From: Bradyrhizobium cenepequi
GTDB lineage: Bacteria > Pseudomonadota > Alphaproteobacteria > Rhizobiales > Xanthobacteraceae
Length of the DNA: 64,000 bases
Direction: 5' to 3'
Assembly (NCBI RefSeq): GCF_020329485.1
Contig: NZ_JAGKJI010000039.1
Location: forward strand, 1-64,000
Under the pieces are notes generated by a model. That model saw only the letters and a program-made list of their open reading frames with translations, searched no databases and was not told where the DNA came from. The position numbers were made by a program, and so were the translations under genes. Below, piece by piece: positions 60,337 through 64,000 of this stretch; the first letter of the stretch is position 1; the number at the start of each line of letters is the position of its first letter.

Positions 60337-61398
60337 ATGAATATCGATTCAATAGAAGGCATCGGCATCGAGGACGCCGGCGATACCCGCCCGATCCTGA
60401 TCGTCCCCTATATGTGGATCGGCGATTTCGTGCGCGGCCATACCGTCGTGCGGGTTCTGAAACAGCGCTGGCCGAATCGCCCCGTCGACATGCTGACGAC
60501 CTCGCTCTGCGCGCCGCTGGTCGACTACATGCCGGGCGTCCGCGGCAGGATCGTCTGGGATTTGCCGCGCGGCCGGCTGGCGGTGGCAAAACAGTTCGGC
60601 CTGGCAAGGGAACTTCGCGCCCGCGGCTATCAAACCGCCCTCATCATGCTCCGCACCTGGAAATCGGCGATCGCGCCGACGCTGGCCGGCATCCCGGAGC
60701 GGGTCGGCTTTTTCGGCGAGGCGAGGTCCGGCCTCATCAACCAGATGCGCTGGGGAGAGAAGAAGCTGGCGCGCATGGTCGATCAGATGTCGGCGCTCGC
60801 TCTGCCCGTGGGCGCGCAATTCCCGCCGGAATGGCCGGTGCCGCAGCTCCGGGTTCCCGTCGAGGAAACCGAACGCTGGCGGCAAGCCAATGGTTTGGGC
60901 AATGGCCCCGCAATCGCGCTGGCGCCGGGTTCGGTCGGCTCGGGCAAACGCTGGACCTATTACGGCGAGGCCGCCCGGCTGCTCGCCGCCCGCGGCTTGG
61001 ACGTCTGGGTGGTTGGCGGCCCCGGCGAGAAGACGCTGGCCACGGAGATCGTCGCCGCCGGCGGCGCAGGTGTCCGCGACCTGACCGGCACGGATTTGCG
61101 CAACGGCATCCTGGCGATGGCCGCAGCGAGCGTCGCGATCTCGAACGATTCCGGCCTGATGCATGTCGCAGCCGCGCTCGGCACCCCGACCATGGGCATT
61201 TTCGGCCCTACCAGCCCCTACCACTGGGCGCCACTCAACGGCCTCGCCGCCACCGTCGTAACCAAGACGCAGGTGCCGTGCCAGCCCTGCCATCGCCCGG
61301 TCTGCACCATGAACGACCATCGCTGCATGCGCGATATCCCGGCGTCCGACGTCGCCGATATCGCCGAGCGCGTGCTGGCTCAGGCGAGCGCGCGATAG
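60337..61398 (+). CDS. waaF: ADP-heptose:LPS heptosyltransferase II
   Basis: 353 residues from ATG 60337. It is a GT9 enzyme: ILIVPYMWIGDFVRGHTVVRVLKQRWPNRPVDM at the start, IPERVGFFGEARSGLINQMRW, APGSVGSGKRWTYYGEAARLL, and the donor-binding AISNDSGLMHVAAALGTPTMGIFGPTSPYHWAPL. It adds L,D-heptose to the growing core at the cytoplasmic face. Cysteines at the C-terminus (VPCQPCHRPVCTMNDHRC) match the family. It is divergent from hldD (155 bp) and overlaps the convergent GT4 gene by 19 bp. Confidence 0.93.
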   Translation: MNIDSIEGIGIEDAGDTRPILIVPYMWIGDFVRGHTVVRVLKQRWPNRPVDMLTTSLCAPLVDYMPGVRGRIVWDLPRGRLAVAKQFGLARELRARGYQTALIMLRTWKSAIAPTLAGIPERVGFFGEARSGLINQMRWGEKKLARMVDQMSALALPVGAQFPPEWPVPQLRVPVEETERWRQANGLGNGPAIALAPGSVGSGKRWTYYGEAARLLAARGLDVWVVGGPGEKTLATEIVAAGGAGVRDLTGTDLRNGILAMAAASVAISNDSGLMHVAAALGTPTMGIFGPTSPYHWAPLNGLAATVVTKTQVPCQPCHRPVCTMNDHRCMRDIPASDVADIAERVLAQASAR

Positions 61399-62480
61399 AC
61401 CGCAGCGATCCCGTTCGCCTCCGCGTCGAGACTGAATTTCTCCACCACGCGCGCCCGCGCCCGTTTCCCCATCGCAGCCGCAGCCGCAGGATTGCGCATC
61501 AACGGCTCGAGCGCCGCACAGAGCGCGTCGACGTCCCCCGGCGGCACCAGCACGCCGGTGACGCCATCCTCGACCACGAATTCGGCCGCGCCCGCGCGCG
61601 CCGCCACCAGCGCCGCACCCGCCGACATCGCCTCGATCAGCGTCAATCCAAAGCCCTCGTTGCGCGAGGTGAAGGCGTAGACGGTCAGCCGCTGGTACCA
61701 GCGTTCGACCTCCGCGATCGGCACTTCCCCGGTGATCCTGATCCGCGACGTCAGCCCAGCAGCCTCTATCTTCTGCTTCAACCCGTTCGCAAACCCCTGC
61801 TGCTCCGGCACGACGGCGCCGACAAGCACGGCGGAAAAATCCGGATAGCGCGGCAACAGGCGGCACATCGCCTCGACAAAGACGTCGCTGCCCTTCTGCG
61901 CGCGCACACGGCCGAAACAGCCGATCGCGTAAGCCCCGGGGAGCCCGCTCTCGGCGAACGCCGCCGCGCGATCACCCGGCGGCGCGTAGCGCTCGGTGTC
62001 GACGCCATGCATCACGACTGTGGCCTCGCGCTTGAGGAAGGACGCAGACAATGCGCTGGTCGCAATCACCGCATCCATCTGCCGGATCAGCCAGCGCGTC
62101 AGCCAGGTGTGATGTCGTTGCGCGGCCGACGTGAACACAAGCTTCAACGGCCAGCCGAGCGCGCGCAGCACGACGCCCGCGATCATCTCGTCGTTGCGCC
62201 GCGCGTGCCAGATCAGCGGTGTCGGGCGGCGCCATAGTTTCAAGAGATCGACGAAGCTCATGCGCGCAAGGCCGTCGGGCGCATGCGAGCCGAGCCAGGC
62301 GGCCCGGAACATCTTCGCGAGCCGCGGCGCGACCATGCGGTTGGTCGCGGTCACGCCCGAATAGCGCCTGTGCAGATTCGGCACGATGAGCTTGAGATCA
62401 GCGGCCAGGTTGTTCTCGATCGGCACATTGGCTCCGTTTGGGCTCCCTTTGCGGAAGTTCCTATACGCAACATTAAGCAT
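61380..62480 (-). CDS. GT4 glycosyltransferase, LPS core-like
   Basis: 366 residues. The C-terminal donor-binding domain is clear: AIGCFGRVRAQKGSDVFVEAM, then VYAFTSRNEGFGLTLIEAMSAGAALVAARAGAAEFVVEDGVTGVLVPPGD. MHGVDTERYAPPGD links the two domains. It resembles lipopolysaccharide core mannosyl- or glucosyltransferases (LpcC-like), which fits its place between waaF and galE. The donor sugar is not known. It overlaps the convergent waaF by 19 bp. Confidence 0.87.
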   Translation of the reverse strand: MLNVAYRNFRKGSPNGANVPIENNLAADLKLIVPNLHRRYSGVTATNRMVAPRLAKMFRAAWLGSHAPDGLARMSFVDLLKLWRRPTPLIWHARRNDEMIAGVVLRALGWPLKLVFTSAAQRHHTWLTRWLIRQMDAVIATSALSASFLKREATVVMHGVDTERYAPPGDRAAAFAESGLPGAYAIGCFGRVRAQKGSDVFVEAMCRLLPRYPDFSAVLVGAVVPEQQGFANGLKQKIEAAGLTSRIRITGEVPIAEVERWYQRLTVYAFTSRNEGFGLTLIEAMSAGAALVAARAGAAEFVVEDGVTGVLVPPGDVDALCAALEPLMRNPAAAAAMGKRARARVVEKFSLDAEANGIAAVYRALA

Positions 62481-62565
62481 AGGGGCCAGTTCTGAGGCCG
62501 CGAAACCCCGTCTTCATCGAAACCCCGCTAACATCCCGCGAAAATAACCGGGGAGAGGTGAAGTC

Positions 62566-63579
62566 ATGACCGTGCTCGTCACCGGCGGCGCCGGCTATAT
62601 CGGAAGTCACATGGTGCGTGCGCTGGTCGATGCCGGCGAAAACGTCGTCGTGGTCGACAACCTCTCCACCGGCTTCTCCGCCCTGTTGCCCGAAGGCGTG
62701 CCGCTGTTCATCGGCGATGCCGGCGACGAAAATCTCGTCGAAGGCGTGATCGCCCAGCATGGCGTCGAGAGCATCATCCATTTCGCCGGCTCGGTGGTAG
62801 TTCCGGAATCGATGCGTGATCCGCTCGGCTACTACCGCAACAACACGATGACCACGCAGAGCCTGTTGAATGCAGCGGTCAAGTCCGGCGTCAGCCGCTT
62901 CATCTTCTCGTCCACCGCCGCAGTCTACGGCAATCCCGACGAAGTGCCCGTGCCCGAAACCGCGCCGACGCGGCCGCTGTCGCCCTACGGCATGTCGAAG
63001 CTGATGACGGAGATCATGCTGCACGATGTGGCCACCGCCCACGGCATGAGCTATGTCGTGCTGCGCTATTTCAACGTCGCCGGCGCCGACCCGCTGGGCC
63101 GCATCGGGCTTTCCACCATCGGCGCGACGCACCTGCTCAAGGTTGCGGTCGAGGCCGCCACCGGCCAGCGTGCCAAGGTCGACGTATTTGGCAGCGACTA
63201 TCCGACACCGGACGGCAGTTGCATCCGCGATTTCATCCATGTCACCGATCTCGCCGAGGCGCACCGCGCCGCGCTGTCTTATCTGCGCGCCGGCGGGAGC
63301 TCGGTCACGCTGAATTGCGGCTATGGCCGCGGCTATTCGGTGCTGGAGACGATCGAGGCGGTGCGCCGCGTCTCCATGCGCAATTTCGCCGTTTCCTACG
63401 CGCCCCGGCGCCCCGGCGACATCATGACCATGGTCGCTGACGCCAGGCGCATCCGCGCGCTTCTGGACTGGACGCCGAAATACGACGATCTCGAAACCAT
63501 CGCGGCGCATGCGCTGGCCTGGGAGCAAAAGCTGTTCCTGGAGCGCGGCGGCCCGCTTCAGCAGGCGGAATCGGCCTGA
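62566..63579 (+). CDS. galE: UDP-glucose 4-epimerase
   Basis: 337 residues from ATG 62566, with GGGGAGAGG upstream. An extended SDR with the NAD motif LVTGGAGYIGSHMVRAL, FSSTAAVYGNPDEVPV, the catalytic SPYGMSKLMTEIML, YFNVAGADPLGRIG and SDYPTPDGSCIRDFIHVTDLAEAH. It interconverts UDP-glucose and UDP-galactose for polysaccharides. It is close in length to the E. coli enzyme (338). It is followed by an exporter gene, 119 bp downstream. Confidence 0.93.
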   Translation: MTVLVTGGAGYIGSHMVRALVDAGENVVVVDNLSTGFSALLPEGVPLFIGDAGDENLVEGVIAQHGVESIIHFAGSVVVPESMRDPLGYYRNNTMTTQSLLNAAVKSGVSRFIFSSTAAVYGNPDEVPVPETAPTRPLSPYGMSKLMTEIMLHDVATAHGMSYVVLRYFNVAGADPLGRIGLSTIGATHLLKVAVEAATGQRAKVDVFGSDYPTPDGSCIRDFIHVTDLAEAHRAALSYLRAGGSSVTLNCGYGRGYSVLETIEAVRRVSMRNFAVSYAPRRPGDIMTMVADARRIRALLDWTPKYDDLETIAAHALAWEQKLFLERGGPLQQAESA

Positions 63580-63698
63580 AAATCAAGCCGTTATTTGACT
63601 TGAAATTGGCTTGAAAAAACACGCTTTCACAGGCAAGGAGTCATTCGCTGACGTTGGCGCGCGCCCGCTTCCGGGAACGCGGCGTCAAGGGAACGCGG

Positions 63699-64000
63699 AT
63701 GACCGAGCCTCCAAGAAAGATAACTGACGACCCCTATGGGGCGGCGATCCTGATTCGCCGCCTGATCGCCGAGCAGGGGCTCACCTATTGGCGGCGCTAT
63801 CTGCAAGCGTTCGTCCTGATGGCGATATCGGCCGGCGCCACCGCCGGCGCCGCCTATATCCTGGGTCAGGTGATCAATCAGGCCTATATCGACAAGAACA
63901 TTCCCGGCATCGCTCTTCTCTCCGGCGTCACGGTCCTTATGCTGTTCATCAAGGGCGTGGCGACCTACGGCCACACCGTGATCCTATCGAAGATCAGCAA
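63699..64000 (+). CDS. MsbA-like ABC exporter, 3' end outside window
   Basis: About 100 codons from ATG 63699, with AAGGGA 7 bases upstream, and open at the window edge. The visible part begins MTEPPRKITDDPYGAA, then IRRLIAEQGLTYWRRYLQAF, then hydrophobic segments FVLMAISAGATAGAAYIL and IALLSGVTVLMLFIKG, typical of the first membrane helices of lipid A-flippase-like exporters. The following GVATYGHTVILSKIS resembles the family's conserved segment. The ATPase half is beyond the window, so the family is inferred from the beginning only. Confidence 0.78.
   Translation, partial: MTEPPRKITDDPYGAAILIRRLIAEQGLTYWRRYLQAFVLMAISAGATAGAAYILGQVINQAYIDKNIPGIALLSGVTVLMLFIKGVATYGHTVILSKIS

Noticed and set aside
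63580..63698. Terminator between galE and the exporter gene
   Set aside because: TCAAGCC and GGCTTGA could pair, but the sequence after the stem on the plus strand is A-rich, and on the minus strand no gene needs it.

Overview
The window is a high-GC alphaproteobacterial chromosome segment, most likely Bradyrhizobium or a close relative in the Nitrobacteraceae. Pointers to this are FlbT-type flagellin control, a 342-residue thioredoxin-reductase-like ferredoxin-NADP reductase, a CoxL form II-type protein, an EcfG-like promoter, and families of dispersed palindromic repeats of a kind common between Bradyrhizobium genes. All assignments come from reading the sequence; no database search was run. 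No tRNA, rRNA, CRISPR array, insertion sequence or prophage was recognised.

Layout. 1-2.3 kb: end of a flagellar locus (flagellin, cut by the window edge, and flbT). 2.4-17.5 kb: housekeeping and stress genes (Tat-exported MsrB, FAD oxidoreductase, SixA-like phosphatase, universal stress protein, a DUF1127/MocR divergent pair, a DHA2 exporter, a DUF892 stress protein behind a candidate EcfG promoter, an SGNH hydrolase, ferredoxin-NADP reductase, thioesterase, [2Fe-2S] ferredoxin, Hpt protein). 17.5-23.7 kb: one 1915-residue membrane-anchored coiled-coil protein resembling the growth-pole ring proteins GPR/RgsE of Rhizobiales. It carries eleven exactly spaced 44-residue repeats and has a candidate CtrA box upstream. 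23.8-24.6 kb: a VapBC-type toxin-antitoxin pair behind a perfect 38-bp palindrome. 24.6-27.5 kb: mlaE-mlaF-mlaD lipid-transport operon. 27.6-35.3 kb: dipeptide epimerase/racemase, MFS carrier, an unassigned Ala/Glu/Pro-rich protein, a membrane-fused metallophosphoesterase, an AI-2E-type permease and threonine dehydratase.

35.4-37.4 kb holds a two-gene operon (LpxH-like phosphoesterase plus GT4 glycosyltransferase) with a candidate Pho box. It best fits a PlcP-Agt module that replaces phospholipids with glycolipids under phosphate starvation. 37.6-44.2 kb: thiD, a stand-alone RAM-domain regulator, a VOC protein, two c-type cytochromes, a CHRD protein and a lone CoxL-like molybdoenzyme subunit.

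44.3-64 kb is an envelope-polysaccharide region: murJ; an aminotransferase/oxidoreductase pair that may be GnnB/GnnA (2,3-diamino sugar for lipid A); manC; a WecA-like initiating transferase with an LPG-synthase-like membrane protein; epimerases and GT4 glycosyltransferases; a CapD/WbpM-like dehydratase; an O-antigen ligase; hldE, hldD and waaF for heptose; galE; and the start of an MsbA-like exporter. Together these make nucleotide sugars, start and assemble O-polysaccharide, ligate it to lipid A-core and supply inner-core heptose.
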